Below, in pieces: positions 55,652 to 64,000 of a stretch of DNA of 64,000 bases. A program made the position numbers and the translations under genes. A model generated the notes under the pieces. That model saw only the letters and a list, made by a program, of their open reading frames with translations, did no database searches and was not told where the DNA came from. Numbering within the stretch: position 1 is the first letter of the stretch; every line of letters starts with the position of its first letter. The DNA comes from Mangrovimicrobium sp033283265 (GTDB lineage Bacteria; Pseudomonadota; Gammaproteobacteria; Pseudomonadales; Halieaceae). The stretch is taken from NCBI GenBank assembly GCA_033283265.1, contig JAWMQN010000002.1, forward strand, positions 248,001 through 312,000, read 5' to 3'.

Positions 55652-55969
55652 GTGCCAGACAGCGACATCGACCAGCGAATCTGGCAGGTGATAAGCCTGA
55701 TCCCCGAGGGCAAGGTCGCCACCTATGGCGATGTGGCGGCCCAGGCAGGCCTGCCCCGCGGCGCCCGGCGCGTGGGGGCGGCGCTGAGAAAACTCCCCCG
55801 CGGCAGCCGGATTCCCTGGCATCGGGTGATCAACGCCGGCGGGCGCATCTCACTGCCCCCGGGCTCGGAGGGCTACCGGAAACAGCAGTCACGCCTGCGG
55901 GCGGAAAACGTCGATTGCAGTGATAGTGGCCGAATCTCGCTGGCCCGCTACCGGGCCTGGCCCCGTTGA
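55652..55969 (+). CDS. Alkyltransferase-like protein (ATL, MGMT-related, no catalytic Cys)
   Basis: 105 residues from GTG 55652, with GGAGG upstream. Corresponds to the C-terminal DNA-binding domain of O6-alkylguanine transferases: VISLIPEGKVATYGDVAAQAG, GARRVGAALRKLP, then PWHRVINAGG. The active-site Cys of PCHR is Trp here (residue 56), the hallmark of ATL proteins. They bind O6-alkylguanine, flip it out and hand the lesion to nucleotide excision repair instead of repairing it. Divergent from fxsA. Confidence 0.9.
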   Translation: MPDSDIDQRIWQVISLIPEGKVATYGDVAAQAGLPRGARRVGAALRKLPRGSRIPWHRVINAGGRISLPPGSEGYRKQQSRLRAENVDCSDSGRISLARYRAWPR

Positions 55970-55984
55970 GAAGTGCGCAGGCCG

Positions 55985-56983
55985 CTAACTGGCCAAGCGG
56001 CGCACCCAGTGGGCGATAGCGGCCAGGTCATCGCTCGCCGGTTCGGCCGAGGTGCCATACCGTGGGCCCGCCGCTTCCCTGAGCCAGTCGAGCAACCCGG
56101 CGTCCATGCTCGTGAGGTCCTCCTCGCAACGCAGCCCGCAGTCGTCGTGGCGGGTGATGTCCTCGCGGATGGAAAAACCGGCTCGCTGCTCGAAGGCCTC
56201 CACGTTATTTCCGCCATTTCCCAGCAGCCGCTCGTACAGGCTGCTGTGAAAGCGCAGGCGGGAACCGGGTAGCTCGCCGAGGCGGGAAATCAGCTGCCGG
56301 TCCTCCGGCGAGCGCCTGGGGAAGTGCATCCGGTAGACGTAGAGCAGGCGGATAGCCTCCAGGGAAAGGCTCCGGTTGGACTTCCGGCGGGCGTTGCCGG
56401 CCCACTCTCCTCCCACCGCCCGCATAAAATGCGCGGTGACATCACCCGCAGGGAAATCGCCACTGGAATAGCGGTGAACATGGACATTGGCGCAGCCAAA
56501 CACCGTGTCCAGCAGGGTGACGCGATTGAAGTAGGCAAACGTGAAAGGGGTGTAGATGCTGCTGAAGCCGCCCTGCAGGCGCTGCTGGAACGCGCTCTCC
56601 ATCTTGGACTTCATCGGGCGGAAGTAGATATGGACCTCTATCTCGTCATAGTAGGGGCGAACGAATTGGTGGAAGTCCCGCGTTTCCGCAATAGTGAAAC
56701 TGGAAATGGATTCTGCCGAGAGGATATCGACAGCATGCCTGCTGTTACCGAGCGCCGCCGCGAGATCCTTCCTCGCCTCACGCCGGTTGGCGAGGGCTTT
56801 GCCTTCCGCATTGTCAGGCAGTGTGGCAAAAGCCTGCTCCATCCACAGCGAGGAGTTGGCCCGTCCACGCTGCAGGTAGCCGAAATCGCCACGCTGGCGC
56901 TGGGTAAAAAGATAGTTCTGGATGGACGAGGTGCCGGTCTTGTGGGTTCCGGGATGAACGATCAGGCGGCGTTTCGCTACCAT
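55985..56983 (-). CDS. P-loop sulfotransferase-family protein
   Basis: 332 residues from ATG 56983, one base after the preceding stop (an ATG at 57010 inside the previous gene is an alternative). IVHPGTHKTGTSSIQNYL at the N-terminus is the 5'-PSB loop that binds the sulfate donor PAPS, and a SAESISSF stretch (about residue 100) resembles the 3'-PB element. No membrane segment. Acceptor unknown; neighbours point to a surface glycan. Paralogue of the next gene by fold only. Other P-loop families are possible but less likely. Confidence 0.72.
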   Translation of the reverse strand: MVAKRRLIVHPGTHKTGTSSIQNYLFTQRQRGDFGYLQRGRANSSLWMEQAFATLPDNAEGKALANRREARKDLAAALGNSRHAVDILSAESISSFTIAETRDFHQFVRPYYDEIEVHIYFRPMKSKMESAFQQRLQGGFSSIYTPFTFAYFNRVTLLDTVFGCANVHVHRYSSGDFPAGDVTAHFMRAVGGEWAGNARRKSNRSLSLEAIRLLYVYRMHFPRRSPEDRQLISRLGELPGSRLRFHSSLYERLLGNGGNNVEAFEQRAGFSIREDITRHDDCGLRCEEDLTSMDAGLLDWLREAAGPRYGTSAEPASDDLAAIAHWVRRLAS

Positions 56984-56984
56984 G

Positions 56985-58022
56985 TCACCGGCCGTTATCC
57001 ACGAGTTCATCGATCCGCAGGGCCAACTGGTTGATCAGGTCGATACAGTATTCGAGGCGCACATCCGCCGGTTGCGGCAGTTCGGTGGGCTGCCCGGAGG
57101 CCACCACCGGGTGAAACCGGTCCTCCGCTGCGAGATAGCCGTTCACCAGCTCGATCTGGCGGTTAACGCCCTCCGCCTCCTCCGGGCTGAAGCGCAGCTC
57201 GAACTTCAATGGCGCGGTCGGCACCTCGCGCATGGCTGCGTAGAGTTCATTGAGGTGCCGCGCCAGGCCACGCTGCGGATTGACCCTGCCTTCGAGGTAA
57301 AGCGGATAGCGTGTGTTATAGGCCTGTAACAGAGCGGCGCCCTCGAAGCCCAGGGAAACGTTGGCCACTTCTTCCCCGGCCGGCAGTTGCAGCCCGCCAA
57401 GCCCGGTGTGATGCAGGAAATCCGCCTGCAGTGTGCCGCCCGTGAAACACTGCCTGTCAAAGGGCCGCACGATGAGCTGATCCTTGCCCAACTCCTCGCT
57501 CCATCTGTTGAGGAAGCGGAAATTGTAGTCGCGGATGGTCTTGGCCAGCAACTCGCTGCCGCTCATCCCCCCATCCATCACCTTGACGAATTCCTCCCAC
57601 TGGCTGCGCAGCACCGACTCGGGGTGGCGCACGTAGGCAATGGCGGTGACCTGGTCAAAATACGGCCGTACGAAGGCCAGCAGGGCGGCGATTTCCTCCC
57701 GCGACATGGCGGGGAGATTCTCCGCCGAGATGATCCAGGTGCCCTGTTTGGCGGCCTTGAAAAACTTGATCCAGCGGCTGAACAGGCGCTGCTTCTCGGC
57801 TTCCCAGGCGGCCTCATCGCGCGGCGCAAACTGCTTGTAATAGAACATGCCAGTGGGATCGCGCTTGAACAGGATCGTGAACTGGAAGGAGTGGTTGTAG
57901 GGCTGGAACGAGGGATACATGACGCCCTGGCGGCGCAGTGTACGGCTCGCATTGCCGAAGGCTTCCTGCAGGGAGCTGCTGCCGGTTTTAGCCCTTCCAA
58001 GGTGTAAGATCAGCTTTTTCAT
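56985..58022 (-). CDS. P-loop sulfotransferase-family protein
   Basis: 345 residues. N-terminal MKKLILHLGRAKTGSSSLQ is the PAPS-binding loop. WIISAENLP and AIAYVRHPESVLRSQWEEF resemble the 3'-phosphate-binding region of sulfotransferases. Immediately upstream of a second such gene, so probably co-transcribed. Likely cytoplasmic. Acceptor unknown. Inference: both modify a sugar or lipid made by the adjacent glycosyltransferases. Confidence 0.75.
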   Translation of the reverse strand: MKKLILHLGRAKTGSSSLQEAFGNASRTLRRQGVMYPSFQPYNHSFQFTILFKRDPTGMFYYKQFAPRDEAAWEAEKQRLFSRWIKFFKAAKQGTWIISAENLPAMSREEIAALLAFVRPYFDQVTAIAYVRHPESVLRSQWEEFVKVMDGGMSGSELLAKTIRDYNFRFLNRWSEELGKDQLIVRPFDRQCFTGGTLQADFLHHTGLGGLQLPAGEEVANVSLGFEGAALLQAYNTRYPLYLEGRVNPQRGLARHLNELYAAMREVPTAPLKFELRFSPEEAEGVNRQIELVNGYLAAEDRFHPVVASGQPTELPQPADVRLEYCIDLINQLALRIDELVDNGR

Positions 58023-58102
58023 TGTTTCCTCATACGCTGAGCGCCTGCGCTCGCCAGCGGTTGTGTTCGTGCTGCACTGCTGCTGGCGGCTAGGCCCCGG
58101 AC

Positions 58103-59071
58103 CTAGGCCCGCTGCGGCTCATCCGGCCAGGGCGCCTTGCCCTGTTTCGCCAGCCGCTCGAAGCGCTGGGCGCTGCGTTCCAGCGAGAACTGCAGGAAGG
58201 GATGCGCCTGCGGCGGCACCTTGCCGAGCAGCACCGGCTGGCGGCGCAGGCTGTGGAAGCCGCCGGGCCAATAGCTGTGCAACTGTGTCCGGTGGCGCTC
58301 GATCTCCGCCTCGCGCTCCTCGTAGGAGGAGGTGGTGACGCCGCCGTGATACTGGTGAAAGGAGCCCTCCCCCGGGGTGACGAAAATCGACGAGCCCGGC
58401 AGCATCCCCAGGCTGCGGTACATATGCAGGTTGATGCTGCCGCCGCCGGGCAGGGTGAAATCGGTGTTGGCGTGGCCGATGGCGGCATAGCTGCCGGCAG
58501 AGGCGAACAGGCAGTTGCACTCCATGATCGGGTGCAGGTAGCCGCTGCGGTTGGCCCCGCTCAGGGTCGCTATGCGGAACAGCTCGTAACCGTCGGCGCG
58601 CCAGTCGACGGAACCCAGCAGGGACAGTTCTTCCTGTTCGGGGTCGAGTCCCTCATCGATCAGGTGCTGTTCGGCGCGCCCCAGGTGATAACCGGGCACC
58701 GCGACCACCGCTGCCCCGGTGATGGCAAAGGCCTGCAGGGCGATGCTGATGATCCCCGGGCTGACCATGCGCGCGCCGTCGATCATCAGGCAGATATACT
58801 CGCCGCGGCAGCGGGAAAAACCCTCGTTGACCGCGTACACCGGCGTGGCACTGCTCTCCTCGCGCAACACGTAGTGAAAGTTCTCCGGCAGCGCGGCCAC
58901 GGCCTGCGGGGAGAGGTTTTCCGCCGAGGCATTCTCCATCACGATGACTTCGTAATCGCTGGCGTCCACCCCCTGCTGGTAATCGGGGGAAAGGGTGTAG
59001 AGCGTGTTTTCCAGTTGTCGCGCCATCCGGTAGGCGACGACGAGCACTGAAACTTTCGGCTGGGGGCTCAC
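58103..59071 (-). CDS. Glycosyltransferase family 2-like protein
   Basis: 322 residues. N-terminal KVSVLVVAYRMARQLENTLYTL, VIVMENASAENL and NEGFSRCRGEYICLMIDGARMVSPG follow the GT-A fold order. The metal-binding DxD is not obvious: the expected place reads IDGAR, so it may use metal differently or be inactive. A later GGGSINLHMYRSLGM region and HQYHGG follow. No membrane helix. Lies between sulfotransferase genes and a GtrB-like gene. Sugar and acceptor unknown. Confidence 0.72.
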   Translation of the reverse strand: MSPQPKVSVLVVAYRMARQLENTLYTLSPDYQQGVDASDYEVIVMENASAENLSPQAVAALPENFHYVLREESSATPVYAVNEGFSRCRGEYICLMIDGARMVSPGIISIALQAFAITGAAVVAVPGYHLGRAEQHLIDEGLDPEQEELSLLGSVDWRADGYELFRIATLSGANRSGYLHPIMECNCLFASAGSYAAIGHANTDFTLPGGGSINLHMYRSLGMLPGSSIFVTPGEGSFHQYHGGVTTSSYEEREAEIERHRTQLHSYWPGGFHSLRRQPVLLGKVPPQAHPFLQFSLERSAQRFERLAKQGKAPWPDEPQRA

Positions 59072-59144
59072 TTTCGGGGGTTCCTGCTCTCCTTGGGCGG
59101 CACAACCCTACCAGAAGGGGACGCCGCGGGTGAAGTGAAGGGCG

Positions 59145-60116
59145 TCAGAGCGGCTTTTCCGGGGTGTCCAGGCGGGCCTCGACCTGGTACAGCGGCCGCT
59201 TCTTCGCCTCGGTAAAGATCTTGCCGATGTACTCCCCGGCGATCCCGATGGAGAGCAACTGCAGGCCACCGAGAAGATAGATGGGAATGACCGTGGACGC
59301 CCAGCCGGGAACCGTGGCGGCACCGCTGAACACGGCGATAATCGCCCACAGACCCATCAGTAACGCGATCACGAAGACCACCAGGCCCAGCGCGGAAATC
59401 AGCCGCAGGGGCAATACCGAGAAGGAAGTCATCCCGCGCAGGGACAGCCCGAGCATGCGTGCGAGGGAATACTTGGTCTCCCCCACCGGCCGCTCGCGCC
59501 GGGTGTAGTAGACATTCTCCGAGCGCAGGCCGAGCAGGGGCACGATGCCGCGCAGGTAGAGGTTGGACTCGCGGTATTCACCGAGGAAGGCCACTGCGCG
59601 CCGGCTCATCAGGCGGAAGTCGGCGTGATTGGGCACGCTCTCCACCCCCATCATGCCGAGCAGGCGGTAGTGCAGTTCCGCGGTGGTGCGCTTCCACCAG
59701 CTGTCGCTGTCGCGGTTGTCGCGCACGCCGTAGACGATCTCGCTGCCGCGGGCGTGGGCGGCGAGCATCTGCTCGATCGCCGCGATGTCGTCCTGCAGGT
59801 CGGCGTCGATACTGACGAAGACGTCGGCATCGTGCTCCATCAGGCCGGCGTAGAGGGCGCTCTGGTGGCCGAAATTGCGGCTCAGCTTGAGCCCGCGAAC
59901 ATGCGCCAGCTGCCCGGCGAGTTTTTCGATCAGGGGCCAGGTGTGATCCCTGCTGCCGTCGTCGACAAAACAGATCCACGACTGCGCGGATACGAGACCG
60001 CGCTCGATCAGGCCGAGCATATGCTGTTGAAGGCTGTGGGCAGTCAGCGGCAGCACCTGCTCCTCGTTGAAACAGGGCACCACAATGCCCAGTACCGGCG
60101 CGTCCCGCTTGATCAT
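59145..60116 (-). CDS. Polyprenyl-phosphate glycosyltransferase, DPM1/GtrB type
   Basis: 323 residues from ATG 60116, with AGGATAAG upstream. GIVVPCFNEEQVLPL, CFVDDGSRDHTW and VSIDADLQDD with the catalytic DAD form the GT2 core. Two C-terminal membrane segments (ISALGLVVFVIALLMGLW and WASTVIPIYLLGGLQLLSIG) end in GEYIGKIFTEAKKRPLY. The family charges undecaprenyl phosphate with a sugar that a GT-C enzyme then uses in the periplasm. Two GT-C-like genes start just across the divergent promoter region. Confidence 0.9.
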   Translation of the reverse strand: MIKRDAPVLGIVVPCFNEEQVLPLTAHSLQQHMLGLIERGLVSAQSWICFVDDGSRDHTWPLIEKLAGQLAHVRGLKLSRNFGHQSALYAGLMEHDADVFVSIDADLQDDIAAIEQMLAAHARGSEIVYGVRDNRDSDSWWKRTTAELHYRLLGMMGVESVPNHADFRLMSRRAVAFLGEYRESNLYLRGIVPLLGLRSENVYYTRRERPVGETKYSLARMLGLSLRGMTSFSVLPLRLISALGLVVFVIALLMGLWAIIAVFSGAATVPGWASTVIPIYLLGGLQLLSIGIAGEYIGKIFTEAKKRPLYQVEARLDTPEKPL

Positions 60117-60186
60117 CGTTCTACTTATCCTGAAACTCGCTCCCCGGGTAACGCAGGGGACTATATCACCATACTCGCGAGGTATA

Positions 60187-61884
60187 ATGCCGGGCGCTGC
60201 GAATTGGCAAAATAATGACCGACAGGGGCTGTACCGTATTTTGAGCAGACATAACGAACAGACTTCCGCTCCGCACACCGCGGGGCGCGGCAGCGCCACG
60301 GCCTGGCCCGGCAGGCTGTGGCAGCTGGCACTGCTCGGCGCGATCGTCGCCCTGTCGGCGCTCCTGCTGGTCTACCACGCGCGCATCATAACGGCGCCGA
60401 TCCCGCTGGACTACTACGAGGGGCAGATGCTGGTGATCACCGACATCATCGCCAGCGGCCACAACCCCTACACCCGCGCCTTCCAGCCCCAGGCGATGGA
60501 CGTCTACCCACCGCTGTACAACATTCTCGTCGCGCCCTTCGCGCTGTTCCTCGGCAATACCCTCGAGCTGCACCGCAGTATCTCGGCCCTGCTGATCCTG
60601 GCCACCGTCGGGCTGTGCGTGGCCGCCGCCTTCCGGGCCAGCCGCTCCGCCCTCTACAGCGCCGCCGCCGGGGCCATGGTCTATGCCGCCTTGCTGTTCT
60701 ACTCCACCCCCGTCGCCAGCACCAACGCGCTGGGCATCTTTCTCTACCTGGCGATTCTGCTGGTGCCCTGGCTGTGCGACTTCTCCCGCCCGAGCCTTGT
60801 CGCTGCGCTGGTGATGGGGCTGCTGGTGTTCTACACCAAGCAATATTTCATCGCCGCCATGGCGATGCTCTGCCTCTATGTCTTCTGTTACCGCTGCAAA
60901 CGCAGCGCGCTGCTGCTCGGCTGCAGCTACGCCCTGCTCCTGCTCGGCAGCCTGGCGATAGTCCACCTGACCAGCCCCTACTACCTCGACAACACCCTGT
61001 TCGCCGCGGGTATCTCCATCTACCTGCTGCTCTCGGCCAACACCCTGCTGCGGCAGATCGTCTTCTACAGCCAGACCTACTGGCCGCTGTTCGCACTGAT
61101 TGCCGCGGCGCTGCTGCAGGCCGCCCTCGCCGGCGGCGGGTCGCCGGCGCGCCGCTGGCTGGGCTATTTCAGGCCGGCAGGCCTCGGCCTGCGCGGCCCG
61201 CTGCTGGCGAAAGCGCCCGGCTACTTCGCCTTCTGCCTGCTCTGGGCGACGATCGTCACCTTCGCCACCATGGGCCGCAACCCGGGCAACTTCATGACCT
61301 ACCTGCTACAGCTCATGTCGCCCTTTCTCGTGCTCTGGGCCTGCACCCTGGCCGCCGGCCTGCAGGGCCGACTGCAACTTGCCCTGCCTCTCCTGCTGCC
61401 GGCCTTCTTCCAGGTCTACGCCATCCTGCCCAAGGACTTCTCGACCACGGAAGAGAACTGGCAGCGGATCGAGGCGATCATCGCCGACAGCGAGGAAATC
61501 TACGCCTCGCAAATGCTGCTCAACCTGGTGATAAAACACGGCAAGCGCGTCTACCAGGACGGGCACACCCACTACTTCCCTATCGCACTGCAGAAGCCGG
61601 CGCTGTTCGTCAAGGCAAACCCCGAGGAGCGGGTGGATGCGGTCTGGGACCAGTACCTCACGGACATCTTCCGCAAGATCGAGAACAAGGAGTTTGACGT
61701 CATCCTCATCAACCCCTGGGACCACAAGGGCATGTTCGGCCGCAACCAGCCGCCCTTCGAGGATGTCGACGGGCGCACCTTCCTGCGCCGCTACTACGAG
61801 GTCGAGGAGCGCTTCCCGCTGTCGATGACCGCGCGCTATGGCGGCGGCACCTACGAAATGCGTGTCTGGCGCCCCAGGCCCTGA
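60187..61884 (+). CDS. Polytopic membrane protein, GT-C glycosyltransferase-like
   Basis: 565 residues from ATG 60187 (GAGG upstream). The ATG overlaps a perfect TATAAT (60183-60188), so if that is a promoter -10 the real start may be TTG 60241. About ten membrane helices. The first periplasmic loop has LDYYEGQMLVITDI and GHNPYT, with the acidic residue typical of GT-C enzymes, then VYPPLYNIL. The last 130 or so residues are soluble. Probably uses a polyprenyl-linked sugar. Substrate unknown. Followed after 3 bases by a second membrane protein. Confidence 0.7.
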   Translation: MPGAANWQNNDRQGLYRILSRHNEQTSAPHTAGRGSATAWPGRLWQLALLGAIVALSALLLVYHARIITAPIPLDYYEGQMLVITDIIASGHNPYTRAFQPQAMDVYPPLYNILVAPFALFLGNTLELHRSISALLILATVGLCVAAAFRASRSALYSAAAGAMVYAALLFYSTPVASTNALGIFLYLAILLVPWLCDFSRPSLVAALVMGLLVFYTKQYFIAAMAMLCLYVFCYRCKRSALLLGCSYALLLLGSLAIVHLTSPYYLDNTLFAAGISIYLLLSANTLLRQIVFYSQTYWPLFALIAAALLQAALAGGGSPARRWLGYFRPAGLGLRGPLLAKAPGYFAFCLLWATIVTFATMGRNPGNFMTYLLQLMSPFLVLWACTLAAGLQGRLQLALPLLLPAFFQVYAILPKDFSTTEENWQRIEAIIADSEEIYASQMLLNLVIKHGKRVYQDGHTHYFPIALQKPALFVKANPEERVDAVWDQYLTDIFRKIENKEFDVILINPWDHKGMFGRNQPPFEDVDGRTFLRRYYEVEERFPLSMTARYGGGTYEMRVWRPRP

Positions 61885-61887
61885 GCG

Positions 61888-63660
61888 ATGCAGGTGCCGC
61901 CAACGCCAGCGCAGCCATTGCAGCGACTCGCAGCCGGGATACTTTGCCTGTTGGCCGGGCTGGTCGCCACCGGGTTCCTGCTCTGGACCGCGCTGCTCTG
62001 GTATCGCTACCACACGCATATTCCCTGGCGCGACCTGTTCCTGATCGTCAAGCAGGTGCAATCGGTGCTCACCCCCGGTTTCGACACGCGGGAACTACTC
62101 GGCTGGTTCGACCTGCACTACAACGCCCACCGGATATTCCTGCTGCGCGCGCTGGTAGCGCTGGACCTGCTCTGGTTCCACGGCCAGAACCACCTGCTCT
62201 ACAGCGTCGGCTGGCTGTGCCTGCTGCTGATGCTGGCTATCAACTGTATTTCCCTGCACTCGCGCCACTGGCCGGACGCCTGCACACCGCTGACGGCGGC
62301 TTTCATCGTGGCGATTTACCTGTTTGGCCCCGCCCACCTGTGGAACCTGGTGAACCCGGTCAATGTCAGCTGGCACCTGACCATGGCGATGGCCCTGAGT
62401 GCCTTTTACCTGCTGCTGCGATCGAGCACGTCGCCGCCCCCCACGCTCTGGCTGGCCGCCTTCGTCGCGGCGTCCGCCGCCGCCTTCTCCACCTTCGCCG
62501 GGGTAATCGCCTGGTTGCTGCTGCCGCTGCTTGCGCTCTACCTGCGCAGCCGCTACACACCACTGGTGCTGGTCGCCTGCCTGCTCGCGGTCTATCTCTA
62601 CAGCCGTGGGCTCAGCTCCGACGCCGCGGTACTGGCCAACTGGAATAGCGGCAAGGCCGACGCCCTGGCGCAGATCCACGCCCAGGGCCGCGAGGCGCTC
62701 GCCGCCAACGGCCCCCGGCAGATTCTCTCCCGGGCTATCGCCTTCCTCGGCCTGCCGCTGGGCCTCGGCGCGCCGCGGCTGGCGAACGCGCTGGTGCTGG
62801 CCTCGCTGCTGCCGGTCGGCTGGACGGCGTGGAGCCTCGCCCGCAACTGGCTGCGCCGCGCGCAGCGCCCGCCGCTGCTGTGCGAACTGGCGCTGGCGAC
62901 GGCCCTGTTCTGCCTCGGGGTCGCCCTGGTCACCCAGCTCGGACGGATCATCCCCCAGCCTGTGCACGTACTCGGCCCCAGCCAGGAGCGCTTCCAGTCA
63001 GTCGTGCTGTGCTACTGGGCCGCCGTCTCCCTGCTGCTGGTGCATGCCTGCGCGGGACTGAAGCCGGCACTGCGCCTTGCCGGCTCGCTCGCGCTGCTCT
63101 GCCTGGCGCTTCTCATCACCGCGCCCTGGGGCAGTTACCTGAAGCAGGAAATACTCAGCATGGAATACGCAGCGCGCCTGCAGTCCCTGGGCGAATTTCC
63201 CGCGCTGCGCGATGCGCCCGGCAAAACCGGGCTCAACTTCCAGCCCGAGCGCATTTTCCAGCTGGATGAGCTGCTCGCCCGGCACCAGCTGGCTTACCGG
63301 CTCCCCATCAGCTTGCCCCGGCTCAATGCCCCCGAGCCGGCGTGCGGCGCCAGGGTGAGCTGGCTCCCCGGCGCGGACGAGGCGCGCGACGGCTATGTGG
63401 CCACGGCCCTGCAACTCGCCGGCTGGCCCGGGCTGCTGGCGCGGGAAGTGCTTGTCGCCGAGGGCGGTGCTGCTATCGCCCGCCTCTACCCCGTGCACCG
63501 CGGCGACTACACGCCATGGCAGCTGTGGCAGGCCGACAAGCTGGACTGGTCCGGTTATTTACCGCTGCACGCCGCTGCAGACGTGCCGCGTGAGCTGCTG
63601 CTGGGAACACCCCTCGGCCTGCGCGCGCAGTGCAGCCTCGCGCCCACTGGCAACGATTGA
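61888..63660 (+). CDS. Polytopic membrane protein, possible GT-C glycosyltransferase
   Basis: 590 residues with about ten to twelve hydrophobic segments, starting at LAAGILCLLAGLVATGFLLW. The first outer loop has HIPWRDLFLIVKQ, and the second segment is flanked by WFDLHYNAHRIFLLRALV. A soluble C-terminal domain of about 150 residues follows. I do not recognise the family with certainty; topology and neighbours suggest a glycosyltransferase or polymer-handling protein. Starts 3 bases after the preceding gene, so almost certainly co-transcribed. Confidence 0.6.
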   Translation: MQVPPTPAQPLQRLAAGILCLLAGLVATGFLLWTALLWYRYHTHIPWRDLFLIVKQVQSVLTPGFDTRELLGWFDLHYNAHRIFLLRALVALDLLWFHGQNHLLYSVGWLCLLLMLAINCISLHSRHWPDACTPLTAAFIVAIYLFGPAHLWNLVNPVNVSWHLTMAMALSAFYLLLRSSTSPPPTLWLAAFVAASAAAFSTFAGVIAWLLLPLLALYLRSRYTPLVLVACLLAVYLYSRGLSSDAAVLANWNSGKADALAQIHAQGREALAANGPRQILSRAIAFLGLPLGLGAPRLANALVLASLLPVGWTAWSLARNWLRRAQRPPLLCELALATALFCLGVALVTQLGRIIPQPVHVLGPSQERFQSVVLCYWAAVSLLLVHACAGLKPALRLAGSLALLCLALLITAPWGSYLKQEILSMEYAARLQSLGEFPALRDAPGKTGLNFQPERIFQLDELLARHQLAYRLPISLPRLNAPEPACGARVSWLPGADEARDGYVATALQLAGWPGLLAREVLVAEGGAAIARLYPVHRGDYTPWQLWQADKLDWSGYLPLHAAADVPRELLLGTPLGLRAQCSLAPTGND

Positions 63661-63664
63661 GAGC

Positions 63665-64000
63665 TCAGCCGGGGCGGGTTGCCGCCACATAGTACTGCCC
63701 GCCCAGGGGCAGCCAGGCCAGGTAGGGCTCGAGGCAGCGCAGCCAGCGGACGAAGCCGGGGAAGAAGATGCGGTACTTCCGCTCGACCCCGGCAAAGCCT
63801 GCATCAGCGATCTGCCCCGTCATCGCGCCGGGCCGGATCAGCTGTGCATTTTCGTCGAAGGGACAGGTACTCACCGCGCGCTGGGTCAGCGGGTTGTAGG
63901 GATTGTGCTCGAAGATGACCAGTGCCCCGCCGGGCCTGAGCACGCGGTGGAACTCGCGCAACAGGGCCGGGTGTTCGGCGTGGGGAATATGGTGAAACAC
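63665..64000 (-). CDS. Class I SAM-dependent methyltransferase (partial, N-terminus outside window)
   Basis: The last 111 residues or so of a methyltransferase running off the right edge. FHHIPHAEHPALLREFHRVLRPGGALVIFEHNPYNP matches the motif III region of Methyltransf_11-type enzymes (LRPGG plus beta-5). The end has GFAGVERKYRIFFPGFVRWL. The SAM-binding GxGxG part lies beyond the window. Convergent with the preceding gene, 4 bases apart. Probably part of the surface-glycan or lipid set. Substrate unknown. Confidence 0.8.
   Translation of the reverse strand: MFHHIPHAEHPALLREFHRVLRPGGALVIFEHNPYNPLTQRAVSTCPFDENAQLIRPGAMTGQIADAGFAGVERKYRIFFPGFVRWLRCLEPYLAWLPLGGQYYVAATRPG

Overview
The window reads as chromosomal backbone of a GC-rich (roughly 60-65 % by eye) gammaproteobacterium. 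Signs of this are the pilBCD-coaE block beside pilA, a complete division and cell wall (dcw) cluster ending in ftsZ-lpxC and followed by secA, rnpB placed between mraZ and rsmI, lpoA-yraN-diaA-dolP, and the uppS-cdsA-dxr-rseP-bamA-skp-lpxD-fabZ-lpxA-lpxB-rnhB run. The rnpB position and the pil-coaE order are Pseudomonas-like. An exact CIRCE operator in front of groESL excludes an enteric bacterium. My guess is a marine Cellvibrionales/Halieaceae-type organism, but this is inference from gene order and was not tested.

Layout. 1-4.7 kb: two tandem GT-C-type membrane proteins downstream of pilA (all minus strand), with a candidate sigma-54 promoter for pilA. 4.7-9.3 kb: pilB-pilC-pilD-coaE on the plus strand. 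9.5-15 kb (minus): mutT, argJ, secA and an M23 peptidase. 15.2-33 kb (minus): lpxC, ftsZ, ftsA, ftsQ, ddlB, murC, murG, ftsW, murD, mraY, murF, murE, ftsI, ftsL, rsmH, mraZ. Almost every junction is an ATGA, GTGA or TGATG overlap, and one strong sigma-70 promoter sits in front of mraZ. 33.4-34.7 kb: rnpB and rsmI. 34.7-38.2 kb (plus): lpoA, yraN, a DiaA-like SIS protein and dolP. 38.2-50.9 kb (minus): outer membrane and lipid A biogenesis genes through frr and pyrH. 51-55.6 kb: a PuuD-like membrane protein, sodB, a 508-base gene-free interval and groEL-groES-fxsA. 55.6-64 kb: an alkyltransferase-like gene and a surface-glycan-type set (two P-loop sulfotransferases, two GT-2 glycosyltransferases, two polytopic GT-C-like proteins, one truncated methyltransferase).

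Most of the window makes one cell envelope. The dcw genes build and place septal peptidoglycan, lpxA/B/C/D and fabZ make lipid A, BamA, Skp, RseP, LpoA and DolP assemble and watch the outer membrane, SecA exports, and PilABCD make type IV pili.

The best candidate for something undescribed lies between the convergent sodB and groEL genes (52523-52832). Three palindromic units share a nearly constant 25-26 nt loop but have unrelated, self-complementary arms. Two of the units are exactly 80 nt long (27-nt arm, 26-nt core, 27-nt arm) and lie in opposite orientation. Secondary points are a three-signal groESL control region (sigma-70, CIRCE, sigma-32), a 10-bp perfect hairpin in the mraZ leader, an SSQ in place of SSN in the FtsI active site, and paired GT-C proteins next to the pilin gene.
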